Source of the DNA: an uncultured Chlorobiaceae bacterium
Lineage (GTDB): Bacteria > Bacteroidota > Chlorobiia > Chlorobiales > Chlorobiaceae
Length of the DNA: 43,067 nt
Assembly (NCBI GenBank): GCA_903851535.1
Contig: CAINOO010000023.1
Span: forward strand, 1 to 43,067
Direction: 5' to 3'
Position 1 is the first letter of the stretch. Each line of letters begins with the position of its first letter. The notes below the pieces were generated by a model. It made no database searches and was not told the origin of the DNA. It worked only from the letters and a program-made list of their open reading frames with translations. Below, one piece after another: positions 26,981 through 36,266 of the stretch. A program made the translations under genes and the position numbers.

Positions 26981-28197
26981 CAGCAAAAGCCATAGCCTAT
27001 CTTTGCAGCCAGTACCCTGCAATTTCGCACACCTTTATCTACCGGGAAATCGAGTCACTCCGAAAAGCCGGAATAACAGTGCATACGGCATCCATAAGGC
27101 AGCCGGAAAACCTTGCTGTCATGACTCCTGCGGAACAAGAGGAGGCGAATCGTACCCTCATGGTTCTTTCGATGCCGTTCCCCTCGATGCTCGGCGCACA
27201 CTGGCACTGTCTGAAGAAAAATCCTGCCGGATACCTGCGCATGGCAGCAGAGGCATTGCGGCTGCTGACCAGTGGACCGAAAAGCCCGCTTAAAGCCGTT
27301 GCCTATTTTACCGAAGCTGGTATTCTCCTGCGGTGGCTTCACCAACACAACATTACCCACATTCACGAACACTTTGCAAACCCTACCGCCATCGTAGCAA
27401 TACTGATGAAAAGCTATGGCGGCGTAAGCTACAGCATCTCCGTGCATGGCCCAGATATTTTTTATACGGTCGATTCGGCCATGCTTGCTGAAAAAATCCG
27501 CAAAGCCGCCTTTGTGCGCTGTATCAGCTATTACTGTCTGAGCCAGATCATGCGCATCAGCGCACCAGCAGCCTGGCAAAAACTCCACATCGTTCGCTGC
27601 GGAGTCGATCCTGAACTCTATACTCCAAGAGCAGAACCAGGCAACGCCATACCACACCTTCTCTGCGTCGGCAGACTGGTTGCAGCAAAAGGGCAATATA
27701 TCCTGCTCAAATCTTGTGCACTCCTGAAAAAAGAGGGTCTTCAATTTCAATTAACCATTGTTGGTGATGGCCCTGACAGAGCTGTTCTGGAAAAAGCTGC
27801 CACATCATTAAATCTCGACGGCTCGGTCACCTTTACCGGTGCGCTCGGACAGGATAAGGTCCGCGACGTTTATGAACGGGCCGATCTCTTTGTGCTTGCG
27901 AGCTTTGCCGAAGGCGTCCCTGTCGTACTGATGGAGGCCATGGCAAAAGAAATTGCCGTTATTTCAACCCGTATAACCGGCATACCGGAGCTGATTGAAC
28001 ACGAAAAAGATGGACTGCTTGCAACGCCTGGAGACGAAGCGGATCTTGCCAGCCAGATCCGAAAACTCCTTGCCAACCCCCAACAACGACGAGAACTTGG
28101 AACCGCAGGCAGAAAAAAAGTTATTGCGCTCTATAACCAGCATACCAATAACCAGGGTATGGCTACCCTTTTCGAGAAGGAGGAGCTGACAGCATGA
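26977..28197 (+). CDS. GT4 family glycosyltransferase (WcaL-like)
   Basis: The 406-residue GT-B enzyme has YLCSQYPAISHTFIYREIESL at the N-terminus, HIHEHFANPTAIVAILMK and SISVHGPDIF in the acceptor half. The donor half has LLCVGRLVAAKGQYILLKSC, IVGDGPDRAVLEK and FVLASFAEGVPVVLMEAMA (E-x7-E). This arrangement resembles colanic-acid-type WcaL proteins. It overlaps the genes on both sides by four bases. Confidence 0.92.
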   Translation: MTAKAIAYLCSQYPAISHTFIYREIESLRKAGITVHTASIRQPENLAVMTPAEQEEANRTLMVLSMPFPSMLGAHWHCLKKNPAGYLRMAAEALRLLTSGPKSPLKAVAYFTEAGILLRWLHQHNITHIHEHFANPTAIVAILMKSYGGVSYSISVHGPDIFYTVDSAMLAEKIRKAAFVRCISYYCLSQIMRISAPAAWQKLHIVRCGVDPELYTPRAEPGNAIPHLLCVGRLVAAKGQYILLKSCALLKKEGLQFQLTIVGDGPDRAVLEKAATSLNLDGSVTFTGALGQDKVRDVYERADLFVLASFAEGVPVVLMEAMAKEIAVISTRITGIPELIEHEKDGLLATPGDEADLASQIRKLLANPQQRRELGTAGRKKVIALYNQHTNNQGMATLFEKEELTA

Positions 28198-29384
28198 TAA
28201 TAATCGAAATTCTACTCAAATGTACGCTCATCCTGCTGGCCTTGCCAGCAGGATATCTGCTGATGACGACCTTCGCCGCATACCTCTTCAAAAAAGAGGG
28301 CTACGGCGAAAACCGCCTACTCTCCATTGGCGTACTGATCCCCGCCCATAACGAAGAGGAGGGAATCAAGCGCACGGTTAACGCTATCCTCGCATCTGAT
28401 TACCCTGCTGACCGATTTGAAGTGTACGTTATTGCCGACAACTGTACCGACAATACCGCACAACAGGCCCGTACTGCAGGAGCTATTGCCTGCGAACGCT
28501 TCGACCAGGTCAGCCGGGGAAAGGGCCAGGCTCTCGACTGGTTTTTGAAAAATCATGAGCATCTCTATGGCCACACAGACCTTATCACCATTATCGATGC
28601 CGATGTTGCGCCCGATAAACAGTACCTTCGAGAAATCAGCGCAACGCTCAGTGATCCCTCTATTCAGGCCGTTCAAGCCTATAACGGTGTCAGTAACCCG
28701 GATGCAGGATGGCGACCGGCACTGATCGACGCAGCCTTTAACGTCTTCAATCATCTGCGCATGGCCGGTTCCGCAAGGCTGTCAGGGAGTGCTGTCCTGA
28801 AAGGCAATGGCATGGCCTTCCGTACCAGCCTTCTCCAGCGATATGGCTGGCCATGTCACTCCATTGTCGAAGACATGGAGTTCACCCTGCGTCTGCTTCA
28901 GGATAACATCAGCGTTCATTATAATCCCGACGCAGTTATCCGCAGTGAAATGGTGACCTCCTCAAGCAGCGCATCAACACAAAGAAGCCGATGGGAAGGG
29001 GGGCGTTTCATGCTTGTGCGAAAAATGGCGGGCCCGCTGCTCAAACTTTTTGCATCAACAGGCAATGCTCGCTTCCTCTATGCCCTTGCCGAACTGGCAA
29101 CTCCCCCGCTCTCCCTTCTCGTCATGCTCTTCACGGTTGCAACAGCAGGAGCCTTGCTGGCGCTCAAAGGTGTATGGCTCATGCTTGCCGCATCATTCTG
29201 GCTGATTCTGATCTTCTACGTTATATCGGGGCAGATCCAGCGCCACGCACCGCTCTCCACATGGCTTTACCTCGCAGCAGCACCACTCTATGTACTGTGG
29301 AAAATCCCACTCTATCTTGCAATGGTTGTTCATAAAAAAAGTAATACCTGGGTCAGAACAACACGAGAGCCTCAAAAAAAGTAA
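28194..29384 (+). CDS. Membrane GT2 glycosyltransferase (processive type)
   Basis: The 396-residue protein has an N-terminal membrane segment, then GVLIPAHNEEEGIKRTVNAI, VIADNCTDNTAQQAR, the DxD in TIIDADVAP, GNGMAFRTSLLQRYGW, the acid-base region IVEDMEFTLRLL and the QxxRW motif as QRSRWEGGRF. Several membrane segments follow at the C-terminus (about 300-385). QxxRW is typical of processive or membrane-embedded GT2 enzymes. It is coupled to the GT4 gene by an ATGA overlap. Confidence 0.92.
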   Translation: MIIIEILLKCTLILLALPAGYLLMTTFAAYLFKKEGYGENRLLSIGVLIPAHNEEEGIKRTVNAILASDYPADRFEVYVIADNCTDNTAQQARTAGAIACERFDQVSRGKGQALDWFLKNHEHLYGHTDLITIIDADVAPDKQYLREISATLSDPSIQAVQAYNGVSNPDAGWRPALIDAAFNVFNHLRMAGSARLSGSAVLKGNGMAFRTSLLQRYGWPCHSIVEDMEFTLRLLQDNISVHYNPDAVIRSEMVTSSSSASTQRSRWEGGRFMLVRKMAGPLLKLFASTGNARFLYALAELATPPLSLLVMLFTVATAGALLALKGVWLMLAASFWLILIFYVISGQIQRHAPLSTWLYLAAAPLYVLWKIPLYLAMVVHKKSNTWVRTTREPQKK

Positions 29385-29422
29385 CACAATAGAACAGCAA
29401 ACAATCTTGTGGGCGCAAAAAC

Positions 29423-30148
29423 ATGAATACTGTCGATACCCTTATCATCTCTTATTTCAATAGTTACGCTCACATATCACAGCATTTTGATTTCCTGATA
29501 TGGGAAATTTCTGAAAATCATTTCCTGAAAGGGGCGATCCCGATTTCATTACTCTGGTTCTTCTGGTTCAACTATACAAAGGGAAATAATGACCCCGGAT
29601 TGCCTCTTATACGCAAAAAAGTAATGCTCACGCTGCTTTCATGCCTTGCTGCGATTTTCATAGGACGATTCCTGGCCCTGACGCTTCCATTCAGACCAAG
29701 GCCAATACAAAATATTGGTCTGCATTTTGTAATTCCTTATGGTCTTGGTTACCGCTCGTTCGGTGGCATGAGCTCTTTTCCAAGTGACCATGCAACATTC
29801 ATGTTCAGTCTTGCAACGGGAATATGGCTGATAGCAAAAAAAATCGGAGCAGCGACCGTATTTTACGTCATACTGGTTGTTCTCCTTCCGAGAATTTACC
29901 TGGGATTGCACTATCCTACAGACATTTTCGCAGGCGCAGTTATTGGCATTTTGATTACACTCATTCTGCATAAAAACAATACAATCAACACGCTGGTTGT
30001 AACGCCACTCATCGCCTGGTCTGAAAAATATCCAGCGCTTTTTTATATGCTTTTCTTTCTGACAACTTTTGAGATGGCCTCTATATTTGACGATATCAGA
30101 ATTCTCTACCATGTTACCATGCAAATTATAACGGCATCGGTTGGATGA
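29423..30148 (+). CDS. PAP2-family membrane phosphatase
   Basis: The 241-residue protein has five or six membrane segments and the three PAP2 motifs: a first block ending LPFRPRP, SSFPSDHATFMFS (catalytic-type His) and PRIYLGLHYPTDIFAG. The likely role is dephosphorylating undecaprenyl diphosphate released during polymer assembly, returning the carrier lipid. Phosphatidate-type substrates cannot be excluded. It follows the GT2 gene by 38 bases. Confidence 0.9.
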   Translation: MNTVDTLIISYFNSYAHISQHFDFLIWEISENHFLKGAIPISLLWFFWFNYTKGNNDPGLPLIRKKVMLTLLSCLAAIFIGRFLALTLPFRPRPIQNIGLHFVIPYGLGYRSFGGMSSFPSDHATFMFSLATGIWLIAKKIGAATVFYVILVVLLPRIYLGLHYPTDIFAGAVIGILITLILHKNNTINTLVVTPLIAWSEKYPALFYMLFFLTTFEMASIFDDIRILYHVTMQIITASVG

Positions 30149-30214
30149 AAAAGCCACTATATTATAATCCTCAAAACTAACCCTTGCCCAAACAGAGCAG
30201 TTTAAGGAACAGTA

Positions 30215-30703
30215 ATGATTTTTGGACATCTGCCTGCTGGCTATATTATGTCAAATATACTCTGGGAAACGTCTGATAAAAAAACTTCATTTTACAAAAC
30301 ATTTCTGTTTTGGGGCATGTTTGGTGCAATTGCTCCCGATACCGATTTACTTTATTCCCTCCTGATTGATCATGCCTATCATCACAGCTACATCACTCAT
30401 TTCCCGATTTTCTGGATTTCCCTGCTGCTGATTGCACTCTTATGGTTACGAATCGACAAGACCCGGAGGAATGTTGCGGCATCATGTTTTATTTTTACAC
30501 TGAACGCCCTTGTTCATCTGATACTCGATACCGTTACCGGCCATATCCTCTGGTTGGCACCATTCAGCAACCAACATTTTTCACTGATAACTGAACGATC
30601 GGAAGGAGCGCATTATTTCACCCAATGGGGATTCGCTCTTGAACTTTTCCTGATTTTTTTGGCTCTTTGTGTGTGGCTCAAGAGCTCCGGCAGAGACGTA
30701 TAA
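30215..30703 (+). CDS. YdjM/DUF457-like membrane metal-dependent hydrolase
   Basis: The 162-residue protein has four hydrophobic segments with conserved polar residues: FGHLPAGYIM, APDTDLLYSLLIDHAYHHSYITH and ALVHLILDTVTGH. The D-x-D, H-x3-HH and H-x3-D groups resemble the LexA-regulated YdjM/DUF457 membrane hydrolase family, whose substrate is unknown. Its place between PAP2 and acyltransferase genes suggests work on a lipid or lipid-linked intermediate. Confidence 0.75.
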   Translation: MIFGHLPAGYIMSNILWETSDKKTSFYKTFLFWGMFGAIAPDTDLLYSLLIDHAYHHSYITHFPIFWISLLLIALLWLRIDKTRRNVAASCFIFTLNALVHLILDTVTGHILWLAPFSNQHFSLITERSEGAHYFTQWGFALELFLIFLALCVWLKSSGRDV

Positions 30704-30720
30704 CACAACAAATCAATCGC

Positions 30721-31707
30721 ATGACAACACTCCCTGTCAACAGAAACAGCCCTATCGACACACTCAGAGGCTTCGCCTGCATTCTTCTGGTTGCCTACCA
30801 TGTTATTGGCCCCTTTCCTGACAGCGGCCTTCAGATAAAGGAGGGAGTGCTGAAAGATGTCAATGCGCTCCTGTTCTATATTCGCATGCCGATCTTTACC
30901 TTTCTTTCAGGCTTTGTCTATGCCTGGCGACCATTTGCATTTGGCTGGAAAACCTTTGTAGCCGGTAAAATACGACGTCTGATCATCCCGATGCTTTTTG
31001 TCGGTACACTCTTTGCGCTCGTACAAATTGTTACCCCCGGAACAAACTCCAGAATAACCGACTGGCGTTTTTTGCACCTCCTTCCTGTAGCTCACTACTG
31101 GTTCATTGAATCGCTTTTTCTTCTCTTTCTCCTTCTCATCCCCCTTGAACACTTCAGGGTTTTGCATAACAGGAAAAGCTTTGCCCTCCTCTTTGTCATT
31201 GCCGCAATCCTTTATGTCACCAATTCAGGAACGCCATGGTTGTCGATTGCCGGTACCATCTACCTCTTTCCCTACTTTCTCGCCGGTCTCTACTGCTCCC
31301 GTTTTCCGATGCAGTTCAAAAACCAAAAAGCACTCGGCTATCTGCTCCTCACGGCTCTCCTGCTTTTTCTTCTTTTCTACGCTCAACAATATGGCGGGCA
31401 ACGACGCTCACTCAATGCGCTCATCATCGGCACCACGTTCTGCATTGCGCTGTACTTTATAAAAGTCAAGTCTCCATTTCTTGCGAGTATTGGCATCTAC
31501 TCCTACTCCATCTACCTGTTTCATGTTTTTTTTACGGCTGCATCGAGAATTTTTTTCAGAAAAATTGGCATGACCAACATTTGGTGGCTTTTTATTCTTG
31601 GCCTCGTCTTTGGACTCATCGGACCGATTCTTCTGGAGCAGATTGCCTCAAAATACAACCTCTCACGCATTCTGCTCCTTGGCAAACGACCAATAAAAAA
31701 GAGTTGA
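30721..31707 (+). CDS. Acyltransferase-3 family membrane protein
   Basis: The frame is open from 30667, but the ATG at 30721, 17 bases after the previous stop, gives a 328-residue protein that begins as the family does. The catalytic-type segment SPIDTLRGFACILLVAYHVIG is near the N-terminus (R-G and H), and about ten membrane segments follow. The family moves acetyl or other acyl groups from cytoplasmic donors to periplasmic sugars. It probably O-acetylates the polymer or its lipid-linked unit. Confidence 0.9.
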   Translation: MTTLPVNRNSPIDTLRGFACILLVAYHVIGPFPDSGLQIKEGVLKDVNALLFYIRMPIFTFLSGFVYAWRPFAFGWKTFVAGKIRRLIIPMLFVGTLFALVQIVTPGTNSRITDWRFLHLLPVAHYWFIESLFLLFLLLIPLEHFRVLHNRKSFALLFVIAAILYVTNSGTPWLSIAGTIYLFPYFLAGLYCSRFPMQFKNQKALGYLLLTALLLFLLFYAQQYGGQRRSLNALIIGTTFCIALYFIKVKSPFLASIGIYSYSIYLFHVFFTAASRIFFRKIGMTNIWWLFILGLVFGLIGPILLEQIASKYNLSRILLLGKRPIKKS

Positions 31708-31814
31708 ACAATGGGAGGAGCAGCGCCCTCCTTCCATGCTGAACACAGCACCCAAAAGCAGCCATTATGAAACGCGCTGGATAAAGGTCACACCCGAGAG
31801 CATCAGGTTTACAG

Positions 31815-31836
31815 AAGATTCTGCTCAAGATTCTGC
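31815..31836. repeat. Short tandem direct repeat before the flippase gene
   Basis: AAGATTCTGC occurs at 31815-31824 and again at 31827-31836, a 12-base period. It lies in the 210-base gap between the acyltransferase and flippase genes, the largest gap inside the polysaccharide region. No promoter or terminator could be assigned around it with confidence. Confidence 0.4.
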
Positions 31837-31917
31837 AAGAGAGAAAATTTAACCTATATTTCTATCGCTTTGCGGCCACAGAACAAATACAAACCCATCC
31901 CGTAACTGCGGATCATC

Positions 31918-33684
31918 ATGCAAAATCAAAGCAATGCACACAAAAAACTTGCCGGAAACGCCTTGTCCGGCATGGTCGCCACGATTATTTACATGGTAAG
32001 CCGTATTCTCTTGACACCCTATATCCTGCACTTTCTCTCGCTGGCTGAATTCGGGTTATGGTCTCTCTCCTTTATCATTCTTTCCTATGCCGGGATGGGA
32101 GGGTTCGGAGTCAACAGCACCTATATCCGATACTCTGCCCGATTCCTTGCCGAAGGGAGAGAGAGTGAAATAAGCAAGCTGCTCTCAACCGGCATAGCAT
32201 ATATGTTGACATTCAGCCTGCTTTTTTGCTCACTCCTCTATGTGATGATGCCGTTTATTCTTCACCAATTTCACATAGGAGCGTCACAACAGGAACTGGC
32301 CTCAACCATATTTATTGGGACAGCAATTGTCTTCAGTCTTGAACTTACTTTGGGGGGGCTTGCCTTTATCATCAATGGAATGCATGAATTTGCAAAAGAA
32401 AAGATCATATCAACCATTGCCGGACTTTTTGAAATTGTCTTTATTCTTCTTTTTCTTGCTCTTGGATCAGGAGTAAAGGGACTGCTCTACGCTTTTGCCT
32501 TACGACTTATCATGGCAAGTGCCCTCTGCTGGAAAGTTGCCCGTACCCTTTTGCCATCGTTGACCATATCATGGAAACTGGTAACTCGTGAACACTTTCG
32601 TCATTTTATAGGGTTTGGCGGCAAAGTTCAGGTTCTCGGCATTATGGGCATTTTTCTTACAGCAATTGACCGGATGTTTATTACCGCCATATCAGGACTT
32701 GCATCCGGCGGCATGTTTGAACTGGGACGCAAGCTCCCCTCAACCGCTGGCGGTATTGCCAATTCTGCTTTTGCCCCCTTTTTATCTACAGCAGCCCATC
32801 TGGATGGCTCCTGGGCAGGAGTGCAGAGCAATAGCGTGGGAGACAGAATTCAAACCTATATGAAAATAGCGTTAATGGCCATGCTGTTCGCCATTGTGCC
32901 AATCTTTTTTTTACCGGTTTTTCAGCATTATTTACCGATATCTCCTGTTGCCATGGCGTCAGTCGTTGCAGCACTTTTTTGCTCTCTTTTTTTTCTGCTT
33001 AACCGTGAACAGAAAAACAGTAACTATCTCGACAGTGATGAACTGAAGGAGCTCTATCTCAACGGAATCCGGTTTACCAACATTATAAGCTCAACACTTT
33101 TTGTTTTTCTTGTCTTTATGGCCCATCCCCTTATTGACGGATGGGTTGGCCCAAAATACTCTGAGGCTGCCACGGTCATGATCTTTCTTTCAATAGGTTA
33201 CGCCGTTCAGCAATGTACCGGTCCGGTCAATATGATTTTTCGGGGTATAAACAGAACCGGAAAAGAGCTGGAGTATATGCTTGTCCAGGGTTTATTGATG
33301 CTCATCTGGATTCCGGCTGCAATACTTGCATACGGTTTGTCGGGTGCTGCTGCTGCCATAGCTCTCAGCTCAATAAGCAGTACTTTGTTTCTTTTCTGGC
33401 GAAGCGGCTATACCTTTCAGGTGAGAACCAGGGAATTTGTTGTACGTTCTCTTCTTCCTGCGCTGGTACCTGTTCTTCCGGGCAGCTTCTTCTATGCCGT
33501 TACGGTACTCTTTCCTGTTACAGGCCGTATCCCCATAATAGTGCAGATCCTTGCCTGCGGTATCGGATATGTACTGATGACCATCGCACTGTTTTGGGTT
33601 ATGGTCTTGAATGATGACGAAAAAAAACAGGCTATCGCCTTATTACCATTTTCCGCTTCCAGAAAAAATGTGCAGAGTTCGTGA
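31918..33684 (+). CDS. Wzx-like polysaccharide flippase (MOP superfamily), enlarged
   Basis: The 588-residue protein has the MOP/polysaccharide-synthesis pattern: LAGNALSGMVATIIYMVSRI at the start, FGLWSLSFII, then repeated membrane pairs and DGWVGPKYSEAATVM in the second half. It should move lipid-linked repeat units across the inner membrane. It is longer than usual for the family. Between AHLDGSWAG (about 297) and DELKELYLNG (about 373), normally adjoining segments, there is an insert with two further hydrophobic stretches. It is the last gene of the polysaccharide region. Confidence 0.88.
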   Translation: MQNQSNAHKKLAGNALSGMVATIIYMVSRILLTPYILHFLSLAEFGLWSLSFIILSYAGMGGFGVNSTYIRYSARFLAEGRESEISKLLSTGIAYMLTFSLLFCSLLYVMMPFILHQFHIGASQQELASTIFIGTAIVFSLELTLGGLAFIINGMHEFAKEKIISTIAGLFEIVFILLFLALGSGVKGLLYAFALRLIMASALCWKVARTLLPSLTISWKLVTREHFRHFIGFGGKVQVLGIMGIFLTAIDRMFITAISGLASGGMFELGRKLPSTAGGIANSAFAPFLSTAAHLDGSWAGVQSNSVGDRIQTYMKIALMAMLFAIVPIFFLPVFQHYLPISPVAMASVVAALFCSLFFLLNREQKNSNYLDSDELKELYLNGIRFTNIISSTLFVFLVFMAHPLIDGWVGPKYSEAATVMIFLSIGYAVQQCTGPVNMIFRGINRTGKELEYMLVQGLLMLIWIPAAILAYGLSGAAAAIALSSISSTLFLFWRSGYTFQVRTREFVVRSLLPALVPVLPGSFFYAVTVLFPVTGRIPIIVQILACGIGYVLMTIALFWVMVLNDDEKKQAIALLPFSASRKNVQSS

Positions 33685-33712
33685 CAGAGAGAAAATATTG
33701 TTGCAGAGTTCG
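33671..33712. repeat. Direct repeat at the 3' end of the flippase gene
   Basis: TGCAGAGTTCG occurs at 33671-33681 and 33702-33712, 31 bases apart. The first copy contains the last codons and is followed by the flippase stop codon. The second copy forms part of the palindrome GTTCGAAC. Its origin or role is unknown. Confidence 0.45.
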
Positions 33713-33718
33713 AACTTT

Positions 33719-33758
33719 ATTGATTTCTTGTAACACGATTTTCATCAATGCTTTTTTT
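33719..33758 (+). terminator. Weak terminator-like hairpin upstream of hisF
   Basis: ATTGAT (33719-33724) can pair with ATCAAT (33744-33749), and seven T residues follow at 33752-33758. The stem is short and AT-rich with a 19-base loop, so its strength is doubtful. It is the only candidate stop for the polysaccharide transcript before hisF. Confidence 0.25.
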
Positions 33759-33772
33759 AGTTCTCTACATCA

Positions 33773-34528
33773 ATGTTAGCCAAGCGAATCATACCCTGTC
33801 TCGATGTTCGCGACGGCAGGGTGGTAAAAGGAATAAACTTTGAAGGGTTGAGAGATGCTGGTTCCATCCTCGAGCAGGCACGCTTCTACAACAATGAACT
33901 GGCCGATGAGCTTGTGTTTCTTGATATTTCAGCATCACTTGAATCGCGCAAAACAACACTTGAAGAGGTACTGAAGGTCTCCGGAGAGGTTTTTATTCCT
34001 CTCACCGTTGGCGGCGGAATCAGTTCGGTTGAGCGGGCCCGTGAGGTCTTTTTGCACGGTGCCGACAAGGTGTCAGTCAATACCGCAGCGGTCAACGATC
34101 CCTTTCTGATTTCACGAATTGCAGAAAAATATGGTTCCCAGGCCGTTGTGGTTGCTATCGACATCAAGAACGCCGGAGATGATTACTTTGTCTACACGCA
34201 TTCCGGGAAAAATCAAACCTGCTATGAAGCTCTCGAATGGGCACATAAGGTTCAGGAACTTGGTGCCGGTGAAATTCTTTTGACCAGCATGGATCGGGAT
34301 GGCACCAAAGAGGGGTATGACAACGATATTCTCAGCAAAGTATCGACCTCCGTGCATATTCCCGTCATCGCATCCGGAGGAGCGGGGAATCTTGAACACC
34401 TCTATGACGGATTTACGAAAGGTCACGCTGACGCAGCACTTGCCGCATCAATCTTCCACTTCCGGCAACACTCAATCCTTGAAGCAAAGGAGTACCTGCG
34501 GGAGAGAGGCATCCCTGTCCGGATCTGA
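33773..34528 (+). CDS. hisF: Imidazole glycerol phosphate synthase cyclase subunit
   Basis: The 251-residue TIM barrel has the HisF start [20 protein letters not shown] with the catalytic aspartate at 11, the second catalytic region [11 protein letters not shown] (about 130), [24 protein letters not shown] and VIASGGAGN. With HisH it makes imidazole glycerol phosphate and AICAR in histidine synthesis. No other his gene is in the window, so its place after the polysaccharide cluster is probably incidental. It converges with ppk2, and only eight bases separate the ends. Confidence 0.97.
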   Translation: MLAKRIIPCLDVRDGRVVKGINFEGLRDAGSILEQARFYNNELADELVFLDISASLESRKTTLEEVLKVSGEVFIPLTVGGGISSVERAREVFLHGADKVSVNTAAVNDPFLISRIAEKYGSQAVVVAIDIKNAGDDYFVYTHSGKNQTCYEALEWAHKVQELGAGEILLTSMDRDGTKEGYDNDILSKVSTSVHIPVIASGGAGNLEHLYDGFTKGHADAALAASIFHFRQHSILEAKEYLRERGIPVRI

Positions 34529-34536
34529 CCAGGCTG

Positions 34537-35421
34537 TCAACCAACCTCTTCCATCAGTCGCTTGCGAATATCAGCCAACTCCTTATGGCGTTGCTGAGAT
34601 GCTTCAGGATATGACAAACCCATAGTCGTGAGGGTGTGAAAAATAATGTTTGAAACCATCAGCCGGGCATTCTGCTTGTCGTCAGCAGGAACAACATACC
34701 AGGGAGCATGTTTACGGCTTGTTGCACCGATGCAAGCCTCATAGGCGTGCATATATTGCTTCCAGTACTTTCGCTCTTCAACATCGGCGGTACTGAATTT
34801 CCAGTTCTTTGCAGGAGCATCTATCCGATCCAGAAACCGCTTTCGCTGCTCCTCTTTCGACAGGTGAAGAAAAAACTTAACAATCCTTGTCCCGTTTCGA
34901 TGGAGGTGGCGCTCCATATCGACAATCGATTCATAACGGTTTTCCCAAACCTTGCCATCATTGATCAACTCATCCGGGATACCCTGCATGAGAAGTATTT
35001 CTGGATGCACACGAACAATAAGTACCTCCTCATAATAAGAACGGTTAAAGATCCCGATATGACCCCGCTCCGGCAGACAACTGTTGCTTCTCCAGAGAAA
35101 ATCATGCACCAGCTCATGGGCAGATGGATGCTTGAAACTGAACACCTGGCACCCCTGGGGATTGATCCCTGACATCACATGCCTTATTATCCCATCTTTG
35201 CCAGCAGCATCCATCGCCTGAAAAATCAGTAAGAGCGCATAGCGGTTATCAGCATAATGCACCTGCTGCAGCTTGCTCAACTGCGCAACATGATCGGCCA
35301 TTAACTCTTTATACTCTTTTTTTGAACGATAGACCGGATCAACAAGCGTAGGACGACTGTCGAGATTGACACGCTCGCCTTCACGGATCCGGAGAGTTTC
35401 ATGATCAAAATGCATAGGCAT
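34537..35421 (-). CDS. ppk2: Polyphosphate kinase 2 family nucleotide phosphotransferase
   Basis: The 294-residue protein has the PPK2 P-loop as [11 protein letters not shown] (K75 in the loop), a Walker B region [18 protein letters not shown], and the lid [17 protein letters not shown] followed by [13 protein letters not shown]. The family moves phosphate between polyphosphate and nucleotides. The [10 protein letters not shown] form is common in the polyphosphate:AMP/ADP groups, but the subclass cannot be decided by eye. It is divergent from the DUF4405 operon, with 278 bases between the starts. Confidence 0.9.
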   Translation of the reverse strand: MPMHFDHETLRIREGERVNLDSRPTLVDPVYRSKKEYKELMADHVAQLSKLQQVHYADNRYALLLIFQAMDAAGKDGIIRHVMSGINPQGCQVFSFKHPSAHELVHDFLWRSNSCLPERGHIGIFNRSYYEEVLIVRVHPEILLMQGIPDELINDGKVWENRYESIVDMERHLHRNGTRIVKFFLHLSKEEQRKRFLDRIDAPAKNWKFSTADVEERKYWKQYMHAYEACIGATSRKHAPWYVVPADDKQNARLMVSNIIFHTLTTMGLSYPEASQQRHKELADIRKRLMEEVG

Positions 35422-35581
35422 AGTTTTCAGAGAGTGGTGTCAAACAGATCCTGCTACAACAGTGTAACACCTTTCCAAACCATTGGCAAAATGTAAACAA
35501 CCATCCAACTTATTTCAAAAGCAGTTCGTTCGTCAAACATCCTGCGCTTGACAAGAAAACAGGTCTCCCTCTTTGTTGATT

Positions 35582-35619
35582 TTAAGCAAAAATTAAGCTT
35601 TATCTCAGACTTCTTTAAG
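35582..35619 (+). promoter_or_regulatory. Three helically phased TTAAG half-sites, candidate response-regulator operator
   Basis: TTAAG occurs at 35582-35586, 35593-35597 and 35615-35619, all in the same orientation and spaced 11 and 22 bases, that is one and two turns of DNA. Direct half-sites at this spacing are typical of OmpR-family regulators of the PmrA/QseB type. They lie upstream of the operon that encodes an OmpR-family regulator, which suggests autoregulation. Confidence 0.5.
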
Positions 35620-35636
35620 AATCTCCCTGCTACATT
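35608..35636 (+). promoter_or_regulatory. Candidate promoter for the DUF4405-regulator-kinase operon
   Basis: GACTTC (35608-35613) and TACATT (35631-35636) are 17 bases apart. The -10 is fair and the -35 weak, as expected for an activator-dependent promoter. The third TTAAG half-site falls just after the -35 element. Confidence 0.35.
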
Positions 35637-35699
35637 AGAAGCAGTGAAAACAACTCGATCGAACTGAAAACAACGCACAAAAACACTACAGAAACGAAT

Positions 35700-36245
35700 A
35701 TGGCACAAACGCTTAAATTTTGGGCAACACCTCTTGCATTCGGAGCATTTACTATTTCTGCGGTCACTGGCCTCCTGATATTTTTTGATATTGAAATCGG
35801 TGCAATAGAGCCCGTTCACAAGTGGCTAAGCTGGCTTCTTGTCACCGGTGTTATGCTTCACCTTGTTTCGAACTGGAAGCAGTTTACCCTATTTTTCTCA
35901 AAAAAACCTGCCTTGGGAATCATTGGCGCTGCACTCATCGTCACCGTCGCATCCCTTCTGCCAATCTTCGGTGAAGATGAAAAAGAGGGTGGAAAAGAAC
36001 ACAACGGGAAAGCTGTAACGCAGCTCCTTGAATCATCATCACTTGAGACCGTAGCGCTGGTTACAAAAACCACGCCGAAACTCCTTGTTGAACAACTCGA
36101 AAAAAACGGTATCATGGTCAAGAATGCGTCATTAACCATTAAGGAAATTGCCGCCAACAACAATAAAAGCGAAAACGCTGTTCTCGGTACCATGTTGGGT
36201 AAAACCAGTGGTTCCAAAGACAAAACAGATGGTGATAACGATTAA
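35700..36245 (+). CDS. DUF4405-type membrane protein
   Basis: The 181-residue protein has three hydrophobic segments (about 8-28, 40-58 and 74-92). Histidines in the first part (VHKWLSWLLVTGVMLHLVSNW) match DUF4405, a cytochrome-b561-like domain that may bind haem. After an acidic loop (GEDEKEGGKEHNG) comes a soluble helical domain (about 105-170; LVTKTTPKLLVEQLEKNGI, LTIKEIAANNNKSENAVLG), and the tail is polar. It is the first gene of an operon with the response regulator (21 bases later) and kinase. A sensory accessory role or a regulated target is possible. Confidence 0.75.
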   Translation: MAQTLKFWATPLAFGAFTISAVTGLLIFFDIEIGAIEPVHKWLSWLLVTGVMLHLVSNWKQFTLFFSKKPALGIIGAALIVTVASLLPIFGEDEKEGGKEHNGKAVTQLLESSSLETVALVTKTTPKLLVEQLEKNGIMVKNASLTIKEIAANNNKSENAVLGTMLGKTSGSKDKTDGDND

Positions 36246-36266
36246 TACTCCAAAAAAAATCAACGC

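Noticed and set aside
31708-31917. Small frames and a GGAGG/CCTCC hairpin in the gap before the flippase
   Set aside because: The frames are very short, and the hairpin has no T-run, so neither a gene nor a terminator can be claimed.
33700-33720. GTTCGA sequence resembling a tRNA T-loop
   Set aside because: No acceptor or anticodon stem can be formed around it. It is part of a short palindrome.
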